DNA of 64,000 bases from Phaeoceros laevis (GCA_049999765.1 JBNGIQ010009470.1:222259-286258); one strand, 5' to 3'; numbered from the stretch's first letter, positions 1 to 12,631 are shown. Translations and numbers: made by a program. The notes: generated by a model from the sequence alone, not told the origin.

Positions 1-451
1 ATAAAACACACCTTGAAGTTAGAGGCGAAGGAAATCTTCCCTATATACTATGTGAAAAGCATGCTAGAACTTCCAATTGTCATCGCAAACCACTTCTCTG
101 CACCTTAAATATGGTACTATTGTCCGTCTGACATGTGATAGGGCCACTTCTATTATGACATTTTGATTCTTGCAAAGCTACAAATCAGACAGACCGCACC
201 AAAGATTATCAATTTTTACAACACCTGCATTTCCCCTATCAGTAGGCTGCTCAGTAACCCGCTCAGCCTATCGAATCACGAGAAGTTGAGATGGTAGAAA
301 AGTTAAAATTTTAAATTTTATGTTAAATATATGCTATCAATATTTATGATAATAAAAGTCTGGGTTGCATACACAGTGTGCCCTAAACTCTAATTAGTAT
401 TAATTAAAGTGGATGATCCTAAACTCTAACATAATACTAAGTCATTTGAAA

Positions 452-680
452 CCTTGGAAAAGGTTCTTTAGGACATATTATTACGTGACCAACATGATAT
501 TTTTGTCCCATTGGGCTCTTGAGGTTTAAGTCTCACATGCAAGTTCGGTTGGGCTGGCCTGACCTTGGAAAGGTTCTTTGGAGCGTAATATTGCGTGCCC
601 AACATGACGTTTTTTTGTCCCGTTGGGCTCTTAAGGGTTAACGCACATGCAAGTTCGATTCAGCAGGCCTGCATGCATTC
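452..680. repeat. imperfect direct tandem duplication, about 115 bp per copy
   Basis: Both copies share AAAGGTTCTTT, an ATATTACGTG- or AATATTGCGTG-like block, CCAACATGA, TTTTTGTCCC, TTGGGCTCTT and CACATGCAAGTTCG in the same order. The copies differ by scattered substitutions and small indels, so the duplication is old. No coding potential was recognised. Confidence 0.7.
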
Positions 681-762
681 AATACATCTAATATGGATTG
701 ATCAATGAAAATACCATGCTCCATCAAAATATGCTAAGAACTGCAACTAAGCATGTTACCAA

Positions 763-808
763 GTTAAGCTACATTATGTCCAAAAAGGAGGACATAGTTG
801 AGCTTAAC
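763..808. repeat. inverted repeat (hairpin) with 19-bp arms
   Basis: The left arm 763-781 (GTTAAGCTACATTATGTCC) is nearly the reverse complement of the right arm 790-808 (GGACATAGTTGAGCTTAAC), with two mismatches and an 8-base loop. It lies in repeat-derived DNA and could be a remnant of a miniature inverted-repeat element. No function is evident. Confidence 0.65.
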
Positions 809-1659
809 ATGACCAGCTCCTTCCATTTAATGGTGTAGCTTGAAATCCCATGAGGTCTCTTACATCATGTCACCATATGATCAAAATGAGGCACACAATT
901 AAGCATTAAAACCTTAGTAGGACCAACTCCATTAAGTCGTACAACTTCAAAACTCACGAGGTTTCTTACATCATGTCATCACATTGCTCAAGTAATACAT
1001 ACTAACATAGCCCTCATATGCATAGAGGCTCTCCACGGATCCTAGGGTTCCAGGGTTACGCCAATATGCAACCAACCTACCCTGTCCATTGCCTAATGGT
1101 AGAGGGCGTGCTGATAGTGGCAAAAGTGGAAAGCTTTGTATTGCAGGATCTAATGTATAGTATGAGCTCCCCAAGAAAAGCTCTTAAAAAAAAAAGAGGC
1201 TAATTGCAAATAAGTAAAATTGCACCAATATTTAAAACTCATACAATATTGAGCAAATTATACGAAAAATAGTGATGTAACCCTCATCACTATTTAAATC
1301 TCATTCAATATTGAGCAAATTGTACCAATAGTAGCCCTCATTGGGAGGTTTATGCACATATGCAAAACTACACCAATATTTAACATCATAAAATATTGAT
1401 CGAATTATACAAAAAAATCATGTCATATGCCACTCGATTGTGGAGTCTTTAATACTCATTATATATCAATTGGCTTGATTCTTTGAAGAAGAAATGTTTT
1501 GGGCACTGAATTTGATTAATGTTGATAATACAATATGCTCAATATTATTCAAATTTATAGATTAAAAATAGGTCACGTTAATTAGTCATGGAGATGCATT
1601 TTACTGACAAAATGGATCCTTAAGTAGAACACAATACTCTAGATCTTAAATTACTTATG

Positions 1660-3377
1660 CTAAAGAGAGGCTAAAGTCGCTATGTTTACTGGGCTAATAT
1701 CCTCACTTGTACCATACACAAAGGCATTTGCTATTAGAAGATTTGCCCTATCTGTCGGATGATACCTACAAGCAATACAAAATATATTATAGTATATTGT
1801 GCAAATAGACCACAAAACACAAAAGGTATATCTAAATTGAATAATACCTGTCCCAAAAGACATATGCAGCTCGATCATTGCAATATGGAGTAGTAGGTAA
1901 GCAAGGGTCCTCAGCTCCATAAAGTCCTCTTCCACAACATGATGTATTTCCGTGAAGAAACCCTATATAACATACATATGATTGGAGCTGCAAATACTAA
2001 GCAAGGTAGCCACTATATGACCTCGCATAGCGAAGCAAGGAGCGCATGGTGCAAGGAGCACATGGTGTGATTGTTCACGTTCACAGTTGCTTCCTTAAAA
2101 ACACTTCTTAAACTTCTATGCATTCTACTTCATCATAGAGTATTTGTACTTACCAAAGTCTGCAGGTCTTTGTGCATAGGAATAAGTGGTGTCAAATGAA
2201 TTTGCATATAGGAAATATGACCCTTCTAACTCCGTGGTGAGATTTCGGAGTAACTCTTTCATTGCTCCATTGAATCCTCTCACGAGTTTGTTCACCGGGT
2301 CTTCTATGCACTCACCATGCACGCTTTGATACCGAATTAAGAAGAAGGGAATGCATCCAAGAGGTCCAATTGCAGCCACCACAATCTTTCTGGCACCCAG
2401 ATTATACAAAATCTGAAACATGGCAAATGAATAGATTCGCGGAGTGGTTACTTTCCCAGCGAAGTTTGAATTTCGGAAACAGCAAATGGTGTTTCCACCA
2501 AGAAGTGCTCCGAAGCTGTTTCCAATGCAGGGCTACCTTGAGCTGCTGACTGAAGGTGGCGATAAGCAAGTCCTCAAACTGTTGAGGTGTGTGGAGCAAA
2601 GAGTCTGGTGAATCTGGAATTAGGTAGTTGTTGAGGTAGTCATTACTTCCGATTACAACGAAATACAGAGAGTTGCCAATCAATTTCTCTGCGTCGGCAA
2701 AGCCAAGCGAGGTGAGCAGATTTTGCTTCAAATCTCTGAAGTACTCCAACTGAACAGACATTGGTATGCGCTGCAGCTGCATGATCCATCGGGCAGAGAC
2801 AGATCATGATCAAATTCGGGTGTAGAGAAACTGTTTCAGGGTCATGCATGTACTTTAGCTTCACTTAATCATGAAATGCCGTCACGTTTTGATTACATAG
2901 TTAGCTCCGGATTGGTCCAGAATGCCTGCAGCACCCGATGCGAAGTTCACTCCGTGGCTGCACCCGCTCTGGCTGAAGTCCAGGTAAGGAGGCGGCGCCC
3001 TTATTCCCATGAGGTAGCCTGTTTGTGGGGCGAATGCCACGAATAACGGTGTCAAAGCAAGATTGTGTGCTGCGTGCCGCACAGTGAGTTGATTCACAAG
3101 AAAGAGACAAGACGTGCATCTTGTACTTACTTATGTAGTCAGCCACCGTGCGGCCGTTGCAAAATCGCCCGGAAGGTACCAGCGCCTCATAGTCGACACC
3201 GTTAGGAGGGTAATTGGCCCTTGCAAGCGAGGCGATGAAGTTGTTGTTGCCATTGTCCACCAGTGAGTCTCCAAACGTGAACAAAGCCGGGAAAAAGCTC
3301 TGCATTGCTACTGTCTGGAGCTCAGAAATTGCAACTAGGCTTACGCAGACGACAAATGTTGACAGTAATATCTCCAT
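1660..3377 (-). CDS. GDSL esterase/lipase, six exons
   Basis: Secreted GDSL-type acyl hydrolase acting on lipid or acyl-ester substrates. Exons read on the minus strand are 3377-3131, 3018-2897, 2776-2537, 2412-2154, 1962-1848 and 1765-1660, giving 362 residues in one frame, the usual family length. The N-terminus is hydrophobic (MEILLSTFVVCVSLVAIS) and looks like a signal peptide. Block I is FTFGDSLVDNGNNN with the catalytic Ser, followed by NFASGAAGILD, block III GSNDYLNN, GPLGCIPF, a CCGRGLYG Cys pair and block V FWDRYHPTD with the catalytic Asp and His. The start was chosen at MEILL because it gives the signal peptide; a longer upstream frame exists. All catalytic blocks are intact, so the gene is probably functional. 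The specific substrate cannot be told from sequence. Confidence 0.9.
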
Positions 3378-3559
3378 GTGTGCTACTCTGCCACCATCTG
3401 AAGGCACAGGCTGTGGAAGGAGTGACAGCACTGTGTCTGTGATCAGCCGAAGACGGTGGGATCGGTAACCGCCGAACAACGCGGGACGTTTGCGGCTTTC
3501 TTCCCGTTGAGACAGGTCCAGGCAGGCTAGGGAGTTGCCGAACCTAACTTAGGTTAGCT
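3378..3559. promoter_or_regulatory. short divergent intergenic region, GDSL gene and dihydroorotase
   Basis: About 180 bp separates the inferred starts of the minus-strand GDSL esterase and the plus-strand dihydroorotase. Both 5' regions and promoter elements must fit here or overlap the 5' ends. No clear TATA box was picked out. A bidirectional promoter is an inference from spacing alone. Confidence 0.35.
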
Positions 3560-5393
3560 GTGGAACGGTGGGACCTTCTTCTCTGTCGAGCGATGGCGCG
3601 CTTGGTGATGCAGCTCCAGCTCGCCAGCAATGCCCATTGTTCGCACACCCGGAAGCCATTCCTCTTGCACGCATCCGTCATTGCAAAAGGTGCAGAGCAA
3701 AAAATGGATCTGGTGGAAGATGCGGTCGAACCTCAAAGGCTGACCATAGCGGCACCAGATGACTGGCATCTCCATCTCAGGGACGGGGATGCCATGGCTT
3801 CTGTTACTCCTCACAGGTTAGCACTTTGTTTTGGATGTCTGTCTATCGTTTTCACTGAACGCTCCACTACGCATTGGCTAGTTTTGTCTGCTGACTGCTT
3901 CTACCGTTGTTGTGCAGTGCCGCAGTCTTCAGGCGGGCAATCATTATGCCGAATTTGAAGCCCCCTGTTACAACAGTAGCTGCAGCCCTAGCATACAGGA
4001 AACGTATTTTACGGGTTTTACCCCAAGATTCCAACTTTCAGCCTCTTATGACACTCTATCTCACAGACAGCACGTCAAGGGAGGAGATCAAGCTTGCAAG
4101 TCAGTAGCACGTTCATTTCCATCTTCGTAATTTGTATTTTGTTCAAGTCGGTTTAGCAGTGCTCTCAGAGACGTGTATTTTTGGCTGTTCAGCTGACAGC
4201 TCAACTAATTTGGCTGCAGTTCTGTGTCTGAGTAGAGGAGAGTGGTATGGTATTTGCTGTTAAGCTGTACCCAGCTGGAGCGACCACCAATTCCCAAGCA
4301 GGTGTTACTGACCTGTTTGCTAATTGTATACCCGTGCTCGAAGAGATGGCAGAACAAGGATTTCCGTTACTGGTCAGTGCTCCTTATTAGGTTACATCCG
4401 TCTTGTGTTCCTGAGTCTGGTTTCCTTGGATGCTAATTCACTACTCCCAGGTTCATGGTGAAGTTGCAGATCAAAGTGTGGACATCTTTGATAGAGAGCG
4501 TGTTTTTATTGAACGACTACTCGCACCTCTGGTCAATAAGCTGCCTCATCTTAAAGTTGTGATGGAGCATATCACTACGAAGGATGCTGTGGAGTTCGTT
4601 GAGTCACATCCAAATGGTAGTGCCTAACTATACACGTTAAAACTTTGAGTTAGGAATGCTTGTGGCTGTACCATCACTCTCAGATTTCTTTCTGATGCCT
4701 TCATGCTGTAGGTCTTGTTGCTGCTACGGTTACTCCACAACATCTCCTCTTGAACAGAAACGCCATATTTCAAGGCGGGCTTCAGCCGCACAACTACTGC
4801 CTACCAGTACTGAAACGAGAGATTCACAGTACTTGTCCTTACGGCCTCAACAAAATTCTCTTCCAATTGCAGTATGCCATATTCTACTCACACTCAGACA
4901 TGCTGTTGCAGGACAAGCTTTGCTTGCTGCCGTTTCATCAGGAAGTAACAGGTACTTCTTAGGTACCGACAGTGCTCCTCATGAGAAACACACCAAGGAG
5001 GCAACTTGTGGATGTGCTGGTATCTACAGTGCACCCATTGCGCTATCTCTGTATGCCCAAGCTTTTGCTCAGGTACCGATGTCTGAATTTGACGTGGAAG
5101 CCTTCAGACTCGGAGGAGGCGTTGTCCATTAGCAAACGTAAGCTGATGAGTTTTGCCGGAATGGAGACTGGTCTAAACATGTGGTCATCTGTTCTGCTCG
5201 GCAGGTTGGTGCACTTGACAAGCTTGAAGCTTTTGCTAGTTTTAATGGCCCCGACTTCTATGGCCTTCCAAGAAATACAGGCAGTGTGACACTAGTGCGC
5301 TCTGGTTATCGTGTGCCCACCGAGTACAGCTTTGGGCACGGCACAGTTGTACCAATGTGCGCAGGAGAGACGTTAGAGTGGTCCGTAGCATGA
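3560..5393 (+). CDS. PYR4: dihydroorotase, organellar, seven exons
   Basis: Catalyses reversible cyclisation of N-carbamoyl-aspartate to dihydroorotate, step three of pyrimidine synthesis. Plant enzymes of this type are organelle targeted. Exons are 3560-3816, 3918-4099, 4236-4372, 4451-4616, 4712-4828, 4912-5072 and 5205-5393, giving 402 codons. About 50 leader residues precede the catalytic core and could be a transit peptide. Visible motifs are [10 protein letters not shown] (metal-binding HxH), [23 protein letters not shown] (the Lys that is carbamylated in the family), [23 protein letters not shown] and FLGTDSAPH. These match the class II monofunctional (E. coli PyrC-like) type rather than the CAD fusion. 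The start may instead be the Met at 3593. The exon 3 acceptor (4235/4236) is the least certain junction, chosen for phase and to give the expected SGxVxAVKLYP context. Confidence 0.93.
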
Positions 5394-6854
5394 CAAGCAT
5401 GGACACTGTTTGTTTTGTCCCGACTCCCGACATAATGATCGCCTGTAGTCTTGTGCAATCCGTGCATTAACTGTAACAAGATAATCAGCATTCTAGCTGC
5501 GGTTTGGTTTTTCTTTAGTTGTCAAGTCTTCAATGTGCTTAATAAAGTGTGTCATGTCAAAGGGCTTAACAAAGTTCCTTCCTTCAAGTTAATAAAGGGG
5601 GATGTGAGTACTTCACCCCTAATTTAGAGGACCAACTAGCCCAAACGGGATCAACTGCCATCCAAAATGAACCAGGGCCAGGGGTTTCGGAAAGCCGCTT
5701 GATGTTGCTCTGTGCAGAATCGTGTAACATACACATGCCCTGGCCAGCTGACCTGGTCCAAGAAGAAATGAAATTGCTAGGGTGTTTCATCGCCCTCCAC
5801 TCTTTTACTACTTTCTTTCGTCCTTCAAGCTGTCGTCAGCGGTCATCTCAGTCCGCTGACTTATTATGACTGAGCCCGGAAGAAATGGTCTGTCCACTGA
5901 ATAGGAAATGGTATCTCTCTCATCTGGCAAATGGCAAAAAGGACAGAGAAAAAGTGGCTATGGTGAGCCGTAGTGTAGAGTCTGTAGACGGCGGTGTCGC
6001 GCGCGCTGCGAGGTTCTGAGCCATGGTAGGCGTGTGTGCTTGACTATGAGCGAGGAAAGGGGTGTCTCGTCGGGGACTTTGCGACTGATCACACATTGAG
6101 TGATTGCGTCTGTGCAGTTGGTGCTTTCCAATTTCTAGACGGTGGCGCTTCTGACCTTTACATCTTTACATGCGCTTACACCGAATCAACTTTCCGCTTG
6201 CTCTGGATTCAAGATTGGGTAGGTTCCTATCTGCATGCATGAGCAAACTGTTTTGCGAGCATTTCCAACTTCAGCTGAACCTGGTTTTCCGTTGCTTGGG
6301 GGTTGCAGTTTTCGAGGGTTCTTCTGGTGGGCTGGACGAATTGGTAGGTTTCCAGCACACTTCCGATAAAATGCTGTTGGTTTTGATGGTGTTATGACGC
6401 TGCGTGGTCCGTCGGTTGGGCAGGGAAGAACATCCCTAGCAACCGAATGTTGTACGTAACTGGCAGGAGGAAGCTGGCACAAGAGCCTCAGACACCACTT
6501 TGTGACCACTTTGTTCTCCAACTGCAGGTGAACGCTTGAGCCCATTGGTGAGGGGCACGACTATCCTTTTTCTGTGAATGCTCGGCCAGCATGGAGGAGA
6601 TTTTCGGTAGTGGAGCAAACCGTAGTGACAAGTGGTGGCACACAGGTCCTGCATCCTGACCTGTGCAATGGAGGGCTGTAACCTAACGATTGCAGCTCTT
6701 GAAAAAACAGCTGCTTGCTAGCTTGCTGGCTTACGTGGGCAGCATTTGGGCTACTCTGGTAGCGCCCTCGAAGGTTGTTGGTAGATCATCTTGCAATATC
6801 AAGTAGCTGTACAGTTCCTTTGTTAAAGCAAACATGTGTTGAGTGAGGAACGGG
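5394..6854. other. intergenic region plus probable 5' leader
   Basis: This holds the 3' flank of the dihydroorotase gene, with AATAAAGT-like signals near 5541 and 5590, and the region upstream of the membrane glycosyltransferase-like gene. Short open frames here (for example 6036-6242) show no recognisable motif. No RNA gene or mobile element was identified. Confidence 0.5.
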
Positions 6855-9314
6855 ATGGGGCGCAAGCCTTCTACTAAGAGGTTGTTGGAGCAGAGGAAGA
6901 GCTTGGGAGTAGCGCTGGTCTGGGGATTAGTTTTGGTCATATGGGGAGTCGTCGTCATTGCCTACATTCAATCGGATCAGCAACCAGGCGCCACTATTTC
7001 GATCTCAGATGCTTGGTTTCCAGGTGACCTCAATCCGGACCATGATGGTGATGGGTTAGCCTTCAAGGCAATGCGGATCACATCCAACGCTACAATGGGA
7101 GGGGCAGATGTGTATTCTGACACTCGATTCTATCAAGAGGCTCCTGTCAAGACCTTCAAGCCTCGTGAAGATGCCAGCTCCCTAGCTGTTGCAGAGCAGG
7201 GGTTACCCTGTTCCTGGCGTCCCAGCAAGAAGGTGCCTCACCGTTTAAAGAAATCGGCATCCGGAGCTTGGCTGCTGCCGAAGCGCAAGCGGTGTGCGAC
7301 AGTGGAGGAAATGGGTGAGGCTACGGTGGGTGATACAACGGCTGCCAGCCTCGGGCTTCGTGAAAGAATCAGGACATTTCTTTCGGAACATGGTAAGAGC
7401 CCAGAGAAGTGAACCTAGCAGTGGTCCTCTTTGTTACAGTGCAGGGGAAACTGGTTGCATTGGGAACTGAGTGTGCAGTGCTGGCACTGGTTTTGATTAA
7501 AGTGCTAAACAGGCGCAGAGCACGTCAAATCTCTACCTTCCGACCAGTTTTGCCAGAGGAATTTTGTCACTGCTAACTTCGACGAAGCTGGTTTTGGCAA
7601 CAGCATGTACAGATTTCTCACTGCAGCTGGGCTGGCTCTAATGCTCAATCGATCGCTCATCGTAGGCGAATTGCGGTATGTATGCTTCATCACAATCCCA
7701 TAATCATGATTTTTCTTTGGTTCATCTGCAGCATCTATTATGACATGTTTGGGATGAGGGACCAATGCTGGGTACTGAAGGCTTTTTGGTTGACTCACCA
7801 GAGATCCTTACTTGAGGCGGGCAAGCGGTAAAGATGACCGACCCTTCATTTCTTACCTCGTATACTCCAGCCAGACATTCAGAATGCAGGACGTCCAGCG
7901 TCTTTGGGCCGAATATGATTGTGCTGGACTGTACAAGAGACGACTAGCTGTTCGAGTCGATTCTTTCACACCTTTTGCGGAATCAAGCTGCCTTTGCTAT
8001 GACTGGACAACTTGGCCGGAGCCAATTATCTGGTAAGGCCAGGCATACTAGTTGGAGGGCTTGCAAGTAATGGGTGTTTCGAAAGACAAGAAGAAAGTGA
8101 AGCAGCTAGCTAAGTAGTCTCTCCGTTTTGGCTGTGCTGCTGCAAATCCAAGGTACAAAGAGACCACAGATGTGGTACCTCTTCAATACTTTCTGAAGAA
8201 CAACCATGCCCAAATGCGGGCAGCAGCTGGTGCCATTATGGGGGACCCGTCGGAGCCTGATACTCGTCCCAACTTGTTCGGGGAGCTGATGCATGCTTTG
8301 GTGCAGCCTGCTGCGGTTGTGCAAGAGGCTGTAGAGTGGGCGTTGGGAGGAGGCTCAGACCCTGACATTTCTTTGCACTTGAGGATGCGAAGTTCTGAGT
8401 ATGTTGGCTAATCTTTTTGTGGACTATTCAACTGACTTCAACTCTAGACGGGCTAAACTACAGATTTTCCTTCCCTCGTGTTGGCTGACAGATCTCTCGA
8501 GGCAGTCAGTGCTGCTTTGAAGTGCATCTCCAGGATAACAAACACCATTCCGCCTCAAGGGCGAAAGCTTCGGCTGCTCGTGTTGTCTGACACACCCTCT
8601 GTGGTCAGTCAGGTCCGACAGGATGTGGGCGAATCTGTAGAGGTTGGTGACACCTGCTCCTCAGCGGAAGACTGCATAGCCTGCCTTTGCCGGTCCTTAA
8701 CTTGGGTCGGTTGGAGCTTGCAGGTGCTGCAATTTGACCATGAAGCCTTCTTGAAGTGGGTAGGCAACAGCAACACGACGAGGGTAGCATTGAATAACGA
8801 TGTTCCGCGGAAGAAGGCCAAGGACTGGGGACAAATGCCTCGATGGGTGGCGCTGGTGGATTTCTTCCTGGCCTCCCGTACCAGATATGCGCTTGTCTCA
8901 GGAGCTTACCAGCGAGTAGCAACCACGTACGCGCAGCTGATGGTGTCCTTGGCGGCTGCTCGAGGCCAGGATACGTGCCCTGGCCGCTTGCGATTCTACA
9001 GCAGCTTCCACAGCAGCCTGCTCCGTCGGGGGCTATCGTTGCAGAGCGGCCTGGGTCATTCATGGCGCCCGTTTGCGGGGCCGAAGAGCTGCCAAAGCCA
9101 GGAAAACCAGTGTGCTCGTACTCCGCTGCTATCCTACGCCTGGTGGGACGCACCCTGGCAGTCCCCTACGCCCCGAGACCTGGCTCGGATGGAGGCAGTG
9201 GGCATCGGCCTAGCGCGCACCGGCCTGCTCCCGAGCAGGGCAATAGCAGATCACTGCCGCTCGAGACCGCTCCCACGCCTCAAAACCATTGCTATACAGA
9301 AACTTTCCGACTGA
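6855..9314 (+). CDS. type II membrane protein, probable Golgi glycosyltransferase, six exons
   Basis: Exons 6855-7392, 7513-7675, 7732-7827, 7883-8032, 8153-8398 and 8492-9314 join in frame to 671 residues. A basic N-terminus (MGRKPSTKRLLEQRK) precedes one membrane span (LGVALVWGLVLVIWGVVVIA), then a variable stem, the architecture of Golgi type II enzymes. The lumenal part has GFGNSMYRFLTAAGLALMLN followed by RSLIVGEL, resembling the nucleotide-sugar-binding start of fucosyltransferase-like (O-FucT or GT23 superfamily) folds. Later blocks are DISLHLRMRSSE, LRLLVLSDTP and VDFFLASRTRYALVSGAYQR followed by VATTYAQL, a typical C-terminal donor-binding pattern. The donor and acceptor are not identified. 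The stem contains the acidic stretch DHDGDG. The start was set at 6855 because an upstream in-frame extension begins with a non-ATG codon. Confidence 0.7.
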
Positions 9315-10024
9315 GGACGACGCTTAAATAAACAGCCTTGGAGAATCGCTCAATAAAGGAGTGTGGGAAAGGACTTAAGTAAACGGTGGTAATTGAGCGT
9401 GGTTGGACTTTAGTACATGAAGGTCCGGAGCTTGGAGTTGCTAAAACTGTGAAGTCTGTGAAGTCTCTGATGTGCTGCTGTTGGTGAACTTACCAATTCA
9501 ACATCCGGGGTCTGAAGTTCTGAACATGGCTGAGTCAATGTCAAAAAAGCGGTTCTAGACTCATCAGTTCGAACTCGGACTTCAAGCTCAGGCTGGCAGG
9601 AAAGGAGCTGTCTGTCTTCCTGTCTCAGGATTCCGCCACGGTCGGTTCAGTGCAGACCAGCCCAGCTCATTTGAGCTTCAGTCAGGCGAGATTCCATTGC
9701 AATGGCTCCCAAGCGCAAGGCCTCAGCTGCTAAAGCAGCACCTGCGGAGGACAAGAAGCCACCTCCTTCCAAAAGAGCGAAAAGGGCAGCTCCAGCCAAC
9801 ATCGTGATGGCCAAGCTGCCAGCCAGGGCTAAGCCTGCACCTGCCCCCTGAGTCTCCCAAAAAGAAGGGTCCGGCCAAAGCTCCTACACCCAAAGCAAAA
9901 GTACCGTACTAACTGACTGACCAGGGGGCCTTCTCATATGGGAATTGGGTCTGGAGAAAAGTCTGGATTCAAATTCAGCAACCAGCTTTCAAGTTTTACA
10001 ACTGCGAATCCGCAACATACCACC
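9315..10024. other. intergenic region with a small basic ORF
   Basis: The first part is the 3' flank of the glycosyltransferase-like gene (AATAAA at about 9327 and 9351). The remainder has no recognised gene except the short Lys/Ala/Pro-rich frame listed at 9702-9851. Confidence 0.5.
9702..9851 (+). pseudogene. short Lys/Ala/Pro-rich nuclear-protein-like ORF, possibly broken
   Basis: The frame encodes a 49-residue basic peptide starting MAPKRKASAAKAAPAEDKKP and rich in Lys, Ala and Pro, with KRAKR-type nuclear localisation clusters. Just past the stop a different frame continues with SPKKKGPAKAPTPKAK, as if one low-complexity tail had been split by a single-base shift. It could be a 5' exon of an unrecognised chromatin protein or a gene fragment. 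No downstream partner exon was found. Confidence 0.3.
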
Positions 10025-12631
10025 TTAACATGTACAAATGGCCATGAACCTCTTATTGCGTGGGCAAACCGATATTTCCCTCACTACATGGTATCCTGCA
10101 AGTGTAAGAAGAGATGAAAGAGGAGAACCAAAGAAGAATACATACCTCCTAGCACGTCCTTTCAGATTCCGCAATATTGAATCTATGCTACCTTCCTCCA
10201 GAGTCAAGAACCTTCCAAATGGAAGATTACTTACAACGCAATCAGCCTCAAAATCAAGGGTCCTTGCATCCTTGACTGCCAAACTTATTGTGCCCGTCTC
10301 GGCTACAACCGAGCAGGTTGGTAGTGATGATCCATAGCCTGTCGACTGACTTTGATCAGGATGATGGGACAAGCTCAGCATAAGGTCCCAGCCATTCTCC
10401 TCCAGATTATTTATCCTGTATTCTGGACCAGGTTCCCTGTCTGTGGTCAAAGCCGTGGATATCTCATTTTGGCCAGCAGCACCTTCAGCTTCAGGCAAAC
10501 CTGAAACCATTATTGTGCTGACTGGCAGCATTTTTGCTGACGAGTTCGGCTGCGTGGTAGACGCATCAGGTGAAGCGATGAGACTAGACACCTCTGCGCA
10601 CAGAGATGCAGTTGAAGCGGATGGTGTCTTTGTCCTAGGATTATGTGGGCCAAATATTGAGCAGAACTCACCCCAAGACCGGGAGTAGGGGACTTTGAAG
10701 TGATCAAAATTTCTAGCAGTGTTGACCAAGGTCCCCAGTGATAAGTCAGATCCCTCTGCTGTCAGGCCCCGTCTGAGTCACAGAACAGAAGCACAAATCA
10801 AGCTAGCAACACACTGAAAGCTTATGCATTGCCAGTACAAACCTAGATATTCAAAATGCTCAAAATTTCTTGGCCATGTTCACCTGTTTGCTTCAAACAG
10901 TATCGTGCCTAACCCGCAACAAGGATCCACAAGTTTGTCTCCTGCAGGATATGAAGTACACTTTTTAATGCCATTCTCTGTTTCCAATGCAGCAAGCATA
11001 CGTGCTGCTGGCTGCACCAACCTCTATTGCATTCCACTAGGATGTATGACTACCAAATAAGACCCGCAGCGAGAAAAATAATAGCTGCCAGGTAGGAATA
11101 TAACCTGCAGAGCCTGCTATGTTGACGGCAATACTAGCTAGCACTGTAGGGATCCCTGCACTGCAGTACATATTTGAAGAGTCAGATCCGATCATGTAAT
11201 GCTTTCTCGCTCGCGACATGTAACACAGAATTATTAAGTATCTAGAGCTGAATGACATGAAATGAAAGATGACAGATCACCTCCATCTATGAGGAGCAAA
11301 ACGGTAACTTGGTAGCTGAGGACCAGGAGCATAAATGACGTGGCCAAAGATGTACCTGATGCCAAGAACAAACATGATCACAAAAACCAGGACCCTCCAT
11401 GACAACGCAGCCAACAGAACAAGTCCAGAACTGAACAAATTACCCTGTTGCTATCTCAATTATGGCAAATCGAGGCCTGTCTGGTGCCCACTCTGTACCA
11501 AAACGGCAACTTTCTATGTCGCCAATCGCTACACCAACCTGAGCTCTCAATTCTGCTCCACAATTGCCACCATCCACAACAGCAGTTCTCAATTATTTCC
11601 TGCAGAAGCGAACACACCTTGAGACTGAGACATAGAGGACAAGATAGCAATTAACTTCATGATTATGTACTCGGCATTCAGTGGGTTCCACCTTTTCTGC
11701 AGGTGCGGTTAGTAGAAGGAGCCAATTTTTCATGGGAAAGGCAAAAATGTTCCAAGTTCGTCTTGAGCTGCAAATCAGTGATACATGCGATAAGTTCGTC
11801 TGGACCCTCGGCCACCACCAGCGGCTCCATCTGCGTCCATAGGCTCCCCTCAGAAGTCTATCACTTATGACAGCCATCAACTATCAGGACGATTGTTCTC
11901 AAGAACGACTTTCTTACCACGAAACGTAAACCAGACTGGAAACTCCAAAGCTCAGCGAGGGCAGAAATTTGATGCCCTTGTGGCACACTGAAAACTGATG
12001 TTATGCCTGTTGGACAGAATCCTAAACCCTCTGCCTCAAGCTCATACGCCTTGCTGTATATACAGTGTATTGAGAGCTCCATCAGGAACCATGGGTCACT
12101 GTCTTCAGTCCTGAATTCTATACCAGCCATCCTTTCCTCCAAAGTTTTGAAAGGACATGAAGCGGCATTGTCTCCTTTCTCAGCCCATTCTTTCTCGACC
12201 TTCTTCCGGAACTCCTCGACTTTCCCAGCAGACCTCATCTGCTGCCGAGCCACCTGAAGCCATGCCGGCGGATTGGCAGGCAGATGAACAGGTGTTTCCG
12301 GAAACCTACCCCTCAAGCTGCTAGCCAAAATGACTACCCGTGCTGAAATCTGCGATTTGGCTGGCTTCGGCCTTTTGTTGGCTAGACAGCACGACGATTT
12401 TGTGATGCTATTCTTCCAACAACACAGAGAACTTCGCGGACAGGAGAAATGAACGTCTAGACGATGAGCGGGACAGGTCTCGTCGTTAGCTACAGCAAAT
12501 GTCATTACTGGGAGATCAGTTCGTCCCACGACTGGGGCAGTTTCCCTGAGAATGCCACCACGGCTGCAGCTGAGCTGGGGACACAACGGGGGCACCATGC
12601 AAGCCATGGATCGTTCGTGAGAGTGTGCCAT
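10025..12631 (-). CDS. UPF0020-type RNA (tRNA guanine-N2) methyltransferase-like protein, multi-exon
   Basis: Putative S-adenosylmethionine-dependent RNA methyltransferase. The clearest exons are 11011-10884 (about MLAALETENGIKK followed by motif I, GDKLVDPCCGLGTILFEAN) and 10772-10025, which begins with a motif-II-like GSDLSLGTL and later carries the catalytic SNLPFGR motif, equivalent to the N/D-P-P-Y/F motif of N2-guanine methylases. The protein ends near RNKRFMAICTC. About 120 residues rich in Ser, Thr and Pro separate motif II from SNLPFGR, an unusual insertion. The 5' exon (about 12631 to 11908) is open, has coherent sequence (WLQVARQQMRSAGKVEEFRK) and a GTAAGA donor, but I do not recognise its domain; exons between 11011 and 11908 are only partly resolved. 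That both ends belong to one gene is inferred from strand and spacing. The start may be 12631 or 12607. Confidence 0.6.

Larger units (their letters stand above)
1..1659. other. AT-rich intergenic DNA with decayed duplications
   Basis: No convincing gene is seen. The stretch is AT-rich and holds an imperfect tandem duplication (about 452-566 and 567-680), a second imperfect pair (about 812-878 and 921-983, sharing a block that ends in a TTACATCATGTCA-like sequence) and an inverted repeat at 763-808. Around 1200-1400 there are further degenerate copies of a CAATATTGAGCAAATT motif. It looks like degraded repeat or transposon DNA downstream of the GDSL gene. Confidence 0.6.
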
